NCBI GenBank assembly: GCA_030695565.1
Contig: JAUYRZ010000132.1
Location: 1-58,093, forward strand
Length of the DNA stretch: 58,093 nt
Source: Archangium sp.
GTDB lineage: Bacteria > Myxococcota > Myxococcia > Myxococcales > Myxococcaceae
Direction of reading: 5' to 3'
Shown here: one piece after another, positions 1 through 8,450 of the stretch
Layout: each line of letters opens with the position of its first letter
Numbering within the stretch: position 1 is the stretch's first letter
The notes under the pieces: model-generated
What the model was told of the DNA's origin: nothing
Databases searched by the model: none
Seen by the model: only the letters and a program-made list of their open reading frames with translations
Made by a program: the position numbers and the translations under genes

Positions 1-102
1 CGGCGGAACGGGCGGCGGAACGGGCGGCGGAACGGGCGGCGGAACGGGCGGCGGAACGGGCGGCGGAACGGGCGGCGGAACGGGCGGCGGAACGGGCGGC
101 GG
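1..102 (+). repeat. 12-bp tandem repeat encoding a Gly/Thr linker
   Basis: About eight and a half copies of the 12-base unit GGCGGCGGAACG fill the start of the window. Read in the frame of the downstream lysyl oxidase they give a Gly-Gly-Thr-Gly linker. The array continues beyond the left edge, so its full length is unknown. It is a coding microsatellite, not a CRISPR: there are no spacers. Confidence 0.9.
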
Positions 103-784
103 TAGCGGATCAACGGGCAACTGCAACCCTGGGTGCACCAACGGACAGATCTGCTGCCAGGTCTCGGGCTTCACCAACGTGCCGGTGTCTCAGCGCACCT
201 TCCAGTGCCTCACCGCAACGGCTGGCCGTTGTCCCGCGCCCGATCTGGTCGTCGATCAAACCAGGCTGTTCGGATACCGCCTCGACACTCAGACCTTTGG
301 AGCCAGTTCATGCGCGCTCGGCGAAGGCTGCGTGGACGCTTCCGGAGTGCGTCGCCTGCTCAGGTTTACGACGGTGAGCATCAACCAGGGCGAGCGTGAT
401 CTCGTGCTCGGCTCCCCGCTGCAAGGTGGCGGCTTGTTCCAATTCGACACCTGCCACAACCACTATCACTTCCAGGGGTATGCGACGTATCGCATGGTGG
501 ATGCGAATGGCACGCTCGTCGCGACTGGGCGGAAGCAATCCTTCTGTCTCATGGACGGCCATCGCGTGAGCGGGTCGCAGCCTCAGACCTACGACTGCGA
601 CAACCAGGGGATCAGCGCAGGTTGGGGCGACACCTACGCCTCGGACCTCGATTGTCAGTGGGTCGACGTCACCAATGTGGAGCCAGGGAACTATTTCCTC
701 GAGGTCATCGTGAACCCGGATCGACTGCTGCTCGAGAGCAACTACGGCAACAACCTCTCCCGCGTTCCAGTCACGATTCCCTGA
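2..784 (+). CDS. Lysyl-oxidase-family protein, C-terminal part (5' truncated by window)
   Basis: The frame is open from base 2, so the true start lies outside the window. After the Gly/Thr linker comes a short Cys-containing segment (CNPGCTNGQICCQ) and then a lysyl oxidase domain. It keeps the copper talon (DTCHNHYHF, three His), the lysine that would form lysyl tyrosylquinone (GRKQSFCL) and its partner tyrosine (GDTYASDLDCQW). Lysyl oxidases oxidatively deaminate peptidyl lysine to aldehydes. The Gly/Thr linker and the close downstream relative, a lipoprotein, suggest a surface or secreted protein. It is a tandem paralogue of the next gene, 84 bases away. Assignment to the family is firm from the motifs; substrate and activity are inference. 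Confidence 0.88.
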   Translation, partial: GGTGGGTGGGTGGGTGGGTGGGTGGGTGGGTGGGSGSTGNCNPGCTNGQICCQVSGFTNVPVSQRTFQCLTATAGRCPAPDLVVDQTRLFGYRLDTQTFGASSCALGEGCVDASGVRRLLRFTTVSINQGERDLVLGSPLQGGGLFQFDTCHNHYHFQGYATYRMVDANGTLVATGRKQSFCLMDGHRVSGSQPQTYDCDNQGISAGWGDTYASDLDCQWVDVTNVEPGNYFLEVIVNPDRLLLESNYGNNLSRVPVTIP

Positions 785-868
785 CCTTGCTCCGCGTGTC
801 GGCCGAGGCACAGGCCAGCACCTTGCAGTTGCGCACATATCTGTAACCAGTACACCACGGGAGCAAAT

Positions 869-2383
869 ATGAGTGTAAAGCATTGGTGGCGGGGGGCTGT
901 TCTTGCTGTTCTCACTTTGCTCGGCTGCGGTGAACCGCCGATTGACGACCAGAACGTCGGAGTGAGATCCGACGCCGTCTGCGTCCCGGTCTGGAACCCC
1001 ACCTGGCAAGAGGGCAGCGGCGCCAATAGTTGGTGGGCGGAGTACGCGGTTGCCCCTGGCGCTGGCGGTGGCAGCGTCGTCGCGGTCTCGCTCCGGCTGC
1101 CGAACGGCACCGTCATCGCCCTCGCCAATCGCTTCGGCAAGTGGGTGAACTCCACGCCCTTCATTGCGACGAACACACAGGTCATCGTGCTCGCCAGAAA
1201 TTCACTCGGGCAAACCGCGCAAACCCTGCCTTTCCAATACCTCACCATCAATACGCCGGTGACCGATCCCTGCAACGGCATCCCTGAGGACGCGGGCGTG
1301 GTCGATGCCGGCGCGGTCGATGCCGGAGTGGACGCTGGCGTGCGTGATGCCGGCGTGATCGATGCCGGCGTGGCCGACGCAGGGTGCGCTCCGCCGCCGT
1401 GGAATGCGGTGTGGTCGCAAGGAAGCGGCGCGAACATCTGGTGGGTGGAGTACGTGATCAGCGGCTCGACTGTCGCCTCGGCCTCGCTCGAGCTTCCCAG
1501 CGGCAGCCGCATCACCCTTTCCAGCATGTTCGGCAAGTGGGTCGGTAGCGCGCCCAGCGCGATCCCCGTCACCACGCAGGTGATCGTTCACGCCACCAAC
1601 ACCCTCGGTCAGGCGGTCCGCACCGTTCCGTTCCGCTACCTCGCCGACACCACGCCGCAGACGGCCGCGTGCGGCACTGGCGGTGGCGGTGGCACTGGCG
1701 GTGGCGGTGGAACGACGGGCAGTTGCTCTCCCGGTTGCACCGGCGGACAGCTCTGCTGCCAGGTCTCGTCGATCAACACCGTGCCCGCGGCTCAGCGCAC
1801 CTTTCAGTGCCTCACCCCCGTCTCTGGCCGATGCCCGGCGGCCGATCTCGTCGTCGATCAAAGCCGGCTGCTGGACTTCTACCTCGAGACTCGAACCTAT
1901 GGAGCCAACGCCTGCGTGCTCAACGAGGGCTGCATCGACGCTTCAGGGACGCGTCGACTGCTCCGGTTCACACTGGTGAGCAGCAACCAGGGAGAGCGCG
2001 ATGTGGTGCTCGGCACGCCGCCCAATCCCAGCATCTTCCAGTACGACACATGCCATGGGCACTACCACTTCCCGGGGTATGCCCAATATCGCCTGGTCGA
2101 TGCGAATGGCAGCCCCGTCGCGTTGGGGCGCAAACAATCGTTCTGTCTCATGGACGGCCATCGCCTGAGCGGGTCGCAGCCTTCGAGGTACACCTGCGAC
2201 AATCAGGGCATGAGCGCGGGCTGGGCTGACACCTACGTGGCCAGTCTCGATTGTCAGTGGATCGACGTCACCAGCGTGCCCGCGGGGAACTACTTTCTCG
2301 AGGTCACCGTCAACCCCGAGCAGAACCTGCTGGAGAGCGACTACTCCAACAACGTCTCCCGCGTTCCAGTCACGATTCCCTAG
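869..2383 (+). CDS. Lysyl-oxidase-family lipoprotein
   Basis: The 504-residue product starts with a lipoprotein signal ending in LLGC (Cys about residue 20). Two related domains of about 85 residues follow (roughly 30-135 and 170-265). Each has an N-terminal W-x-x-x-W-x-x-GSGAN motif and ends near T-P-F-x-Y-L, and I do not recognise the family. An Asp-Ala-Gly linker separates them, and a Gly/Thr linker precedes the C-terminal lysyl oxidase domain. That domain keeps copper His 396, 398 and 400 and the quinone-cofactor pair Lys422 and Tyr456. Their spacing of 34 is close to the 35 of human LOX (Lys320/Tyr355). A purine-rich RBS (gggagc) precedes the ATG. Probable role: oxidation or crosslinking of lysines on outer-surface or environmental proteins; this is inferred from the family only. 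Confidence 0.88.
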   Translation: MSVKHWWRGAVLAVLTLLGCGEPPIDDQNVGVRSDAVCVPVWNPTWQEGSGANSWWAEYAVAPGAGGGSVVAVSLRLPNGTVIALANRFGKWVNSTPFIATNTQVIVLARNSLGQTAQTLPFQYLTINTPVTDPCNGIPEDAGVVDAGAVDAGVDAGVRDAGVIDAGVADAGCAPPPWNAVWSQGSGANIWWVEYVISGSTVASASLELPSGSRITLSSMFGKWVGSAPSAIPVTTQVIVHATNTLGQAVRTVPFRYLADTTPQTAACGTGGGGGTGGGGGTTGSCSPGCTGGQLCCQVSSINTVPAAQRTFQCLTPVSGRCPAADLVVDQSRLLDFYLETRTYGANACVLNEGCIDASGTRRLLRFTLVSSNQGERDVVLGTPPNPSIFQYDTCHGHYHFPGYAQYRLVDANGSPVALGRKQSFCLMDGHRLSGSQPSRYTCDNQGMSAGWADTYVASLDCQWIDVTSVPAGNYFLEVTVNPEQNLLESDYSNNVSRVPVTIP

Positions 2384-2548
2384 ACGACAGTCACTCGAGC
2401 GACAGGGCGCGCCGGAAGACCTCACCGGCGCTGTCCCTGCTGGTGGCGTGCTCGAGGCCCCGATGCTCCCGTGGCAATCCCTCTTCTCGGTTTCGGTTGT
2501 CCCGAACTTCAATTTCGCCGCGCGGGCTGCCGAGCCTTAATTCACCGC

Positions 2549-3607
2549 ATGGCCATTGCCCTGCGGACGTTCGCCTCTACCGACCTCGATCAGGTGCTGC
2601 GCCTCCACGCGGAAGTGTTCGGGGCGCCCGCCTCGCGGGAGCTCGCTCGACGCTGGGTGTGGTCGCAGGTGGAAAACCTCTGCCCCGAGCGCTCGCCCAA
2701 GTGGGTGCTCCAGGCTGACGGCGCGGTGGTGGGCTTCCTTGGAACGGTCCCCATCCCGTATCGCATCGGCGGCCGGCGGGTGATGACGCACTCCACCTGC
2801 GACTTCATGGTGGCGCCGCAACATCGGTTTCATGGCATCAACCTGCTGCGCGAGTGCTTCAAGGTCTGTGAGTCCAGCGTGAGCCTGGACGACGTCGCCG
2901 CCACCATCGCCGTCTCCAAGCTCCTCCGGGCCCAGCAGACGGGCACCATGCACCGGTACCTCAAGGTGCTCGACGCGCGCGTGGGGCTTCGCCGCTGGCC
3001 GAAGCTGCTCGCATCGGCGCGCCTGGTGTCTCGACCCGCGCGTGCCGCGCTCGCGTTGCGCGATCTCCCCTTCTTCCTCCGCCGCGCCCCGAAGGTCACC
3101 CGCCACGACGGGAGCTTCGGCGCGAGCTTCGATCGGCTGTTCGAGCGCTGCCTGGCGGCTGATCCGCTGCAGGCCACCGTGGAGCGCGACAGCCGCTATC
3201 TGCGCTGGCGCTACGGCCCCCAGTCACCGCAGGCGCACCGCGTGGTGGGCATCGTCGAGACCAACCGGGAGCTCCAGGGCTACGTGGTGTGTTGCGCTTC
3301 GCGCGGCGAAGACCACAGGGGGTACATCCTGGAGTTGGTCGCAGCGCCGCATGCTCCGCCTTCGCTGGTCGACGGGTTGGTCGCCTTCGCCGTGCGCGAA
3401 CTGCGGCGGCAGGGCTCGTGGACGGCGCGCTGGCATCTGCTGGAAGACGCGGCGGAACGACGCCGGGCCCACTTGCTCAGCTGGGGCTTCCGCCGCCACG
3501 GCGACCAATATCAGTTGCTCACCAGGCTCCCGAACTCCGCGCCGCAGCGACCCGTCTGGCACCAGGAGTTTGGTGACGGAGAGGCGAGCCACGGCTGTGT
3601 CTCGTAG
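2549..3607 (+). CDS. GNAT-family N-acyltransferase
   Basis: The 352-residue protein has an N-terminal GNAT fold: a V-V-G-F-L-G strand in the acceptor half, then V-A-P-Q-H-R-F-H-G, which matches the acyl-CoA-binding Q/R-x-x-G-x-G/A signature. A second acyltransferase-like half occupies the C-terminus. I chose the ATG at 2549 because the sequence before it (an earlier ATG is at 2471) reads like non-coding intergenic DNA; no clear RBS decides the start. It sits 29 bases upstream of an acyl carrier protein gene and on the same strand as an acyl ligase and a decarboxylase. It may therefore transfer an acyl or amino-acyl group made by that set. Substrate unknown. Confidence 0.72.
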   Translation: MAIALRTFASTDLDQVLRLHAEVFGAPASRELARRWVWSQVENLCPERSPKWVLQADGAVVGFLGTVPIPYRIGGRRVMTHSTCDFMVAPQHRFHGINLLRECFKVCESSVSLDDVAATIAVSKLLRAQQTGTMHRYLKVLDARVGLRRWPKLLASARLVSRPARAALALRDLPFFLRRAPKVTRHDGSFGASFDRLFERCLAADPLQATVERDSRYLRWRYGPQSPQAHRVVGIVETNRELQGYVVCCASRGEDHRGYILELVAAPHAPPSLVDGLVAFAVRELRRQGSWTARWHLLEDAAERRRAHLLSWGFRRHGDQYQLLTRLPNSAPQRPVWHQEFGDGEASHGCVS

Positions 3608-3636
3608 TCCCACAGCGCTGCTCTTGCGAAGGCACC

Positions 3637-3894
3637 ATGATCATCGACAAGCTGAAGAAGTTCATCGTCACCGAGTTGCTTCAGAGTGACATCGAACTCG
3701 ACGACGACACGTTGCTCATCAAGTCGGGCACCCTCACTTCGCTGCAGGCCGTCGAACTGGTCCAGTTCATCGAGACCGAGTTCGGCGTGGAGATCGAGCC
3801 CGAGGAGATCAGCGAGCATCAGTTCAGGTCGCCGCGCTCGGTGGCCGAGCTGGTGGAGCGAAAACAGGAAGGGCAGCGCGGGGAGGTGGCGTGA
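3637..3894 (+). CDS. Stand-alone acyl carrier protein
   Basis: An 85-residue acidic four-helix protein of acyl carrier type. The phosphopantetheine serine is Ser35 in the motif L-T-S-L; most carriers have D-S-L, so the Asp before the Ser is replaced by Thr. The stop codon overlaps the start of the acyl ligase gene (TGATG), so the two are probably translationally coupled. It is likely the carrier loaded by that ligase and is unlikely to be the fatty-acid synthesis AcpP, because no fab genes are nearby. Family assignment is strong; the partner assignment is inference from gene order. Confidence 0.85.
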   Translation: MIIDKLKKFIVTELLQSDIELDDDTLLIKSGTLTSLQAVELVQFIETEFGVEIEPEEISEHQFRSPRSVAELVERKQEGQRGEVA

Positions 3895-5456
3895 TGTTGC
3901 CTGAGTGGACCCTGTTTCACCTGCTGCAGAACGCAGCCGAGCGCGCGCCCGACCAGGTCGCGGTCGTCGACGACGACAAGACCCGCCATACCTATGGCCA
4001 GCTCCAGCAGGCCAGCGCTCGCCTGGCGCATGCGCTGCGCGCGCACGGCCTCAAGCGCGGCGATCGCGTGGGGGTCTATGTGGAGAAGAGCTTCGAGGCG
4101 CTGGCGGCCATGACCGCGTGTGCTCACGCCGGCGCTGTCTTCGTGAACATCAACCCCCTGCTGAAGGCCGCGCAGGTGGGGCACATCATGAAGAACTGCG
4201 GCGCCCGCCAGTTGATCGTCGACGGTGAGAAACTGTCGGCAGAGCTCCCTGCCGTCGACGTGGCGTACCTGCGCGGCAAGGCGCCCCCCTCACCTTCGAT
4301 CGCGGCGGACTGCGTGCGGCTGGACGACGTCTTCAAGCACGGTCCTGCCCTCGAGCCGCGCACGTGCGCCACGCAGAGCGAGCTGGGCACCATCATCTAC
4401 ACCTCGGGTTCGACCGGCTTGCCCAAGGGCATCATGCTCAGCCACCACAACCTGGTGGTGGGCGCACAGATCGTCTCGACGTACCTGGAGAACACCTCGA
4501 GCGATCGGGTGCTCAGCCTGCTGCCGCTCACCTTCGATGTGGGGATGAACCAGTTCACCACCATGCTTCGGGTGGGCGGCACCCTGGTGCTGCAGCGCTC
4601 GATGATGCCCGGCGACACCCTCGCCAATCTTCGGAAGGAGCGCATCACCGGGCTCGCCGGCGTGCCCTCGGTCTGGGCGCTGGTGCTGCAGAACAAGAAG
4701 AGCCTCGAACGCGAGCCGCTCAGCGAGCTGCGCTACGTCAGCAACACCGGCGGCATGATCCCCAGCACGCACCTCGAGCTGCTGAAGACGGTGCTGCCGA
4801 AGACGAAGATCTTCCTGATGTATGGTTTGACCGAGGCGTTCCGGTCGACGTTCTTGCCGCCCGAAGAAGTGGGTCGTGGCCCGGCCTGCATCGGCAAGGC
4901 GATCCCCAACACAGACATCTGGGTGGTGCGCCCTGACGGCACCCTGACCGCCGACGACGAGGAGGGCGAGTTGATCCACCGCGGGCCCACGGTGGCGCTG
5001 GGCTACTGGGGCGACCCGGAGAAGACGCGCGCGGCGTACCGGGTCAACCCCTTCGCGCCACCTGAGCTCAACGGCGCGGACATGGTCGTCTATTCAGGGG
5101 ACGTGGTGAGGAGAGACGCGGAGGGCTTCCTCCACTACGTCGGCCGCCGCGACGAGCAGATCAAGACGCAGGGCTACCGGGTCAGCCCGCTGGAGATCGA
5201 GGAGCTGCTCTACGGGACCGGCCGGGTGCACGAAGCCGCCGCGTTCGGGAAGAAGGACGAGCTGTTGGGGCAGCGCATCGTGGTGATCTGTTCCCTGAGC
5301 AACGGCGCTGCGGCCACGCCCGAGGAGCTGCGCAGGCTGCTCTCCACCCGCGCACCCAGCCACCTGGTGCCGCAGGAGGTGCACATCGTTCCGGACCTGC
5401 CGAAGAACGCCAACGGCAAGACCGACCGCAGCCTGCTGCGGGGGCAATACGCCTGA
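3894..5456 (+). CDS. AMP-forming acyl-CoA/acyl-ACP ligase
   Basis: About 520 residues with a complete ANL-superfamily motif set: the P-loop-like TSGSTGLPKG near residue 170, the MYGLTEA adenine-binding motif near 310, Y-S-G-D-V about 400, the hinge G-R-R-D-E-Q-I-K, and the C-terminal catalytic Lys in NANGKTDRS. It should adenylate a carboxylic or amino acid and transfer it to CoA or to the carrier protein encoded just upstream. The ATG at 3894 overlaps the ACP stop; a GTG one codon earlier is also possible. The stop overlaps the decarboxylase start (TGATG again). It resembles the ligase found with exosortase A loci, but the substrate cannot be read from sequence. Confidence 0.88.
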   Translation: MLPEWTLFHLLQNAAERAPDQVAVVDDDKTRHTYGQLQQASARLAHALRAHGLKRGDRVGVYVEKSFEALAAMTACAHAGAVFVNINPLLKAAQVGHIMKNCGARQLIVDGEKLSAELPAVDVAYLRGKAPPSPSIAADCVRLDDVFKHGPALEPRTCATQSELGTIIYTSGSTGLPKGIMLSHHNLVVGAQIVSTYLENTSSDRVLSLLPLTFDVGMNQFTTMLRVGGTLVLQRSMMPGDTLANLRKERITGLAGVPSVWALVLQNKKSLEREPLSELRYVSNTGGMIPSTHLELLKTVLPKTKIFLMYGLTEAFRSTFLPPEEVGRGPACIGKAIPNTDIWVVRPDGTLTADDEEGELIHRGPTVALGYWGDPEKTRAAYRVNPFAPPELNGADMVVYSGDVVRRDAEGFLHYVGRRDEQIKTQGYRVSPLEIEELLYGTGRVHEAAAFGKKDELLGQRIVVICSLSNGAAATPEELRRLLSTRAPSHLVPQEVHIVPDLPKNANGKTDRSLLRGQYA

Positions 5457-6802
5457 TGACTCAATACGAAAAGGCGCAGGCGCTGGTGGAGGTGCTGGGC
5501 GAGCGCCACGGCGATGAGTTCGCGCTGGGCGGCATCGCGGTCTCGGCCATCGCAGAGCAGGTGGGCACTCCGTTCTTCGCCTACGCCGGAGACGCCCTCA
5601 CCGCGCGCCTGCGCAGGGTGAAGAAGACCCTCGGTCCCGAGGTGGAGCTGTTCTTCTCCCTGAAGGCGAACCCCAGCCTGGGGTTGTGCCAGCTCATCGC
5701 CCAGGAGGGGCTGGGCGCCGAGCTGGCCTCGGTAGGTGAGCTGCGGCTGGCCCAGCGCGCCGGCTTTTCTCCGCGCAGGGCGATCTTCGCCGGCCCCGGC
5801 AAGAGCGACCAGGAGCTGCGCGAGGCCATCGAGTGGGGCCTCGAGTCGATCAACGTCGAGTCTGAAGGTGAGCTGCTCCGGGTGGCAGCGGCCGCAGCGC
5901 GGAGCCACAAGACCGCCCGGGTCAGCCTGCGCGTCAACCCGCTCAGCCAGCTCAAGGGCGCGCAGATGCGCATGGCCGGCGGCCATACCCAGTTCGGCAT
6001 CGACGAGGAGCAGCTCGAAGGCGTGCTGGCGCGCGTGGGGCGTCACCCCGGGATTCACGTCGCGGGCGTTCACGTCTATGTCGGCTCGCAGGTCGCCGAC
6101 GTCGAGGCCCTGCTCGCGCACTGCCGGGTGGTGATCGAGCTGGCGGCGCGAGTGGCCGGGCACAGCGGGACGCCGCTGGAGACGATCGACTTCGGCGGCG
6201 GGTTCGCGGTGCCCTACTTCGAAGGCGCTCCCGAGTTCGACCTCGAGGCCTTCGCGCGGGGCTTTCAGGTGATCGTCGAGGAGGGACGGAGGCGGCTCGG
6301 CCCCTTCCGCCCGATCATCGAGCTGGGCCGGTACCTGATCGCCGAGTGCGGCGTCTACGTCACCCGCGTGCTCGACGTGAAGCATTCGCGCGGCCGCACC
6401 TACGCGGTGACGGACGGGGGCATGAACCACCACATCACGGCCACCGGCAACTTCGGCCAGGTGTTCCGCAAGCCGTACCCCATGCTGGTGCTCAATCGGC
6501 TCCAGCAGCCTCGCGACGCTTCGATCACCGTGGTGGGGCCGTGCTGCACGCCGCTCGACGTGCTCGGCCACGACACCGAGCTGCCGAACGTGTCGCGCGG
6601 TGATCTCATCGGCGTCTTCTACAGCGGCGCCTACGGCTACAGCGCGAGCAGCCTGAACTTCCTGAGCCACCCCACCCCCGCGGAGGCGCTGGTCCTGGGA
6701 GGTGAGCTGCACGTGCTTCGCGAAGGAGGCGCGGCAGACCAGGTGTTGGCAGGCCAACGAGCGCTCCCTGACCGATCAACGGACACGCGCAAAGCGGGTT
6801 GA
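5456..6802 (+). CDS. PLP-dependent decarboxylase, DAP/ornithine decarboxylase fold type III
   Basis: The 448-residue protein has the alanine-racemase-like barrel and a C-terminal beta domain of the lysA/speC-type family. The PLP lysine is Lys70 in F-F-S-L-K-A-N-P. H-V-Y-V-G-S-Q and a glycine-rich phosphate loop (D-F-G-G-G-F) follow. The C-terminal substrate-site motif G-P-C-C-T-P-L-D is present, as is G-A-Y-G-Y near the end. It is the last gene of the ACP-ligase-decarboxylase set and is coupled to the ligase by a one-base overlap. A strong hairpin terminator follows 50 bases downstream. It may decarboxylate an amino acid that is free or tethered to the carrier. It resembles the decarboxylase of exosortase A systems more than housekeeping lysA, judging by neighbours. 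Confidence 0.85.
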   Translation: MTQYEKAQALVEVLGERHGDEFALGGIAVSAIAEQVGTPFFAYAGDALTARLRRVKKTLGPEVELFFSLKANPSLGLCQLIAQEGLGAELASVGELRLAQRAGFSPRRAIFAGPGKSDQELREAIEWGLESINVESEGELLRVAAAAARSHKTARVSLRVNPLSQLKGAQMRMAGGHTQFGIDEEQLEGVLARVGRHPGIHVAGVHVYVGSQVADVEALLAHCRVVIELAARVAGHSGTPLETIDFGGGFAVPYFEGAPEFDLEAFARGFQVIVEEGRRRLGPFRPIIELGRYLIAECGVYVTRVLDVKHSRGRTYAVTDGGMNHHITATGNFGQVFRKPYPMLVLNRLQQPRDASITVVGPCCTPLDVLGHDTELPNVSRGDLIGVFYSGAYGYSASSLNFLSHPTPAEALVLGGELHVLREGGAADQVLAGQRALPDRSTDTRKAG

Positions 6803-6853
6803 GACCTCCGAGACGGCGCCAATGCCGCTGGCCATCTCCTGCCCTGACACGAC

Positions 6854-6890
6854 GACGCCCGCGAAACCTTTCGGCTCGCGGGCGTCTTGT
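6854..6890 (+). terminator. Hairpin terminator after the ligase/decarboxylase operon
   Basis: A perfect 11-bp inverted repeat (GACGCCCGCGA at 6854-6864 and TCGCGGGCGTC at 6876-6886) with an 11-base loop is followed by TTGTTG. The stem and short T-rich tail fit an intrinsic terminator for the rightward operon. It lies directly left of the candidate island boundary. Confidence 0.75.
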
Positions 6891-6893
6891 TGA

Positions 6894-6904
6894 GTTGCGG
6901 GGGC
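6894..6904. other. Candidate left attachment-site repeat of the island
   Basis: The 11 bases GTTGCGGGGGC match, in the same orientation, bases 22161-22171, which form the 3' end of the tRNA-fMet gene. The position, just after a terminator and just before the defence genes, is where a left att repeat should be. The match is short and GC-rich, so chance cannot be excluded. Confidence 0.45.
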
Positions 6905-7054
6905 CCGCACTCGACATTTGCGGCGCCCCGTAGAACGTTCCGGGTCGTTGTCCCCGCCCTTCACCCGACCTCCAACCCGATCGTGCAAGGGTGAGCCGAT
7001 TCCGACGACCCCGAGCAGGGCCTACGCCGTACATCGAACGTGCGGATTTCGAGC

Positions 7055-7091
7055 GCATCAGTTGCTGACCAGGCCCATGCAACTGATGCGA
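7055..7091. other. Perfect 12-bp inverted repeat near the left island end
   Basis: CGCATCAGTTGC at 7055-7066 and GCAACTGATGCG at 7080-7091 are perfect inverted repeats around a 13-base spacer. They lie 109 bases past the dndB stop codon. No T-run follows on either strand, so a simple intrinsic terminator is not obvious. A recombinase or regulator binding site is possible. The remainder of the 397-base gap 6803-7199 holds the terminator and repeat listed separately and no convincing gene. Confidence 0.5.
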
Positions 7092-7199
7092 CAAAGTACC
7101 CTCGGAGACGAGCCTGATAGGCGAGGGCGCCTGTGGACCATCCGTGTCGTCCCAGCTGGCCAAGGGCCCGCCATGCGAACCTGGCGCAGAGGAGAGTGT

Positions 7200-8450
7200 T
7201 CACTTAGCGCGAACAAGGCGCTCGTAGTGGGGCCTGTCGTCAGGGGGGACTTGGTCCAGAATCTTCTCGCCGGAAACCAGCCGGAGGACGTTTTCAACTC
7301 GTCGGCGACCTCGATAGGTCGCCTCGAAGAACGGATCGTCGAACGAGATTGCCCGCGCTTTCGCGAACACCTTGGTGCTTGTTTCCACAACGGCACTGAC
7401 GACCTCGGACTGTTTTCGACCCGCGTGCGGCCGAGCAATGTCTGCGAGAAAGTCGCCGAGCGCTCGAATGTCAACCGCTCGCGTTAGCAGAGCTCGCTCT
7501 CCCGACCAGAGCTTCTCCTCGACCACTTGAAAGTAAGCCTTGAGCAGTGCGTATGTGTCTGCGTCTCGCTCTTCGAGGTACCAGCCGCGAAGGGCTGCCC
7601 CATCCTGCGCCTCCAAGTCGCTGCGCTTCACCCTGAACAGCGTTCGAGCCTTGAGCTGATCGCGGTCCCGTTTGGGGTTCCGAGTCAGCAAACCCAAGGC
7701 AGCGTCAACAACAGCCGCCATCGGAATCGCCCGCTTCGCACCGGGAAGTGCCTCGGCTGTAGGAGCGCCTTCCGCTTCGATCTTGACGCGCTGGTGGAGC
7801 GGGGAGTCCTTCTCGAAGTTCAGCCGTCTCGCCATGAACACTGCCAGCTTCTCGGGCGACCACTCATTCCGCGACTGATCATCAACGTTGTACCCGTAGA
7901 GGTTCATCGCGAGACCACGCCGAACGGGCTTCTGGTTGGTGTTGATTGTCGCGAACACGAAGGCCTGCACCGGCTCGGGCAGTCCAAAGAAAATCGCGCA
8001 GAGCAGATCGAAACGGTCCGGGGGCTCTTTCACGAAATCGAATGCGAAGAGGCGGTGCTGTCCGTCAACCACGCTTGCCTGCCGAGCCCCCTCCGGGATC
8101 GACAACGTCGCCAGACCCTTCGGTCCGACCTCAATCTTCCACGGCGCCGCCACATCGTCGTCGCCCGATGCGTCATCAACGGCAAGAATGATCGAATTTG
8201 GAAATGTGGCGTCAAATGTGCCGATGAATGCAGCGATCTGCTTCATTCGCTTTTCATCAGGCGCCCGCTGAGCTTCAGCGAGTTTCCCTGCCATGGGCCA
8301 ACCCGGCTTCGTGGGCGTCTCGACCATTCTGAGGGGAGGTGCGTTAGTCGTCCTTCGGAGCACCTGAGCCGGGATCGACGCGACCCAGAACTCGCCAATG
8401 GGTTGCACGACTCGAATCGCTGGCCCAACAAAGAGAGGACTATTTGCCAA
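7200..8450 (-). CDS. dndB: DGQHR-domain protein, DndB-like
   Basis: The 416-residue protein carries the diagnostic DGQHR motif (residues 129-133, within V-V-D-G-Q-H-R-L-F-A-F) followed by F-A-T-I-N-T-N-Q-K. That is the signature of the DGQHR family to which DndB belongs. In phosphorothioation systems DndB represses the dnd operon and modulates modification. Here it is the last gene of the leftward operon and overlaps the membrane-protein gene upstream by 11 bases. Being last is unusual, since dndB is more often divergent from or first before dndC. DGQHR relatives also occur in 7-deazaguanine (Dpd) islands, but DndC and DndD next door make the Dnd assignment more likely. Confidence 0.78.
   Translation of the reverse strand: MANSPLFVGPAIRVVQPIGEFWVASIPAQVLRRTTNAPPLRMVETPTKPGWPMAGKLAEAQRAPDEKRMKQIAAFIGTFDATFPNSIILAVDDASGDDDVAAPWKIEVGPKGLATLSIPEGARQASVVDGQHRLFAFDFVKEPPDRFDLLCAIFFGLPEPVQAFVFATINTNQKPVRRGLAMNLYGYNVDDQSRNEWSPEKLAVFMARRLNFEKDSPLHQRVKIEAEGAPTAEALPGAKRAIPMAAVVDAALGLLTRNPKRDRDQLKARTLFRVKRSDLEAQDGAALRGWYLEERDADTYALLKAYFQVVEEKLWSGERALLTRAVDIRALGDFLADIARPHAGRKQSEVVSAVVETSTKVFAKARAISFDDPFFEATYRGRRRVENVLRLVSGEKILDQVPPDDRPHYERLVRAK

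Noticed and set aside
1-102. CRISPR-like short repeats
   Set aside because: It is a 12-bp coding microsatellite with no spacers and a continuous Gly/Thr reading frame.
5210-6757. 515-codon minus-strand frame
   Set aside because: Antisense to the PLP decarboxylase, which has a full motif set.
6961-7203. 80-codon minus-strand frame with GTG overlapping the dndB stop
   Set aside because: The overlap is tempting, but the translation is Trp/Arg/Ser-rich with poor codon bias and crosses the 12-bp inverted repeat; not supported.
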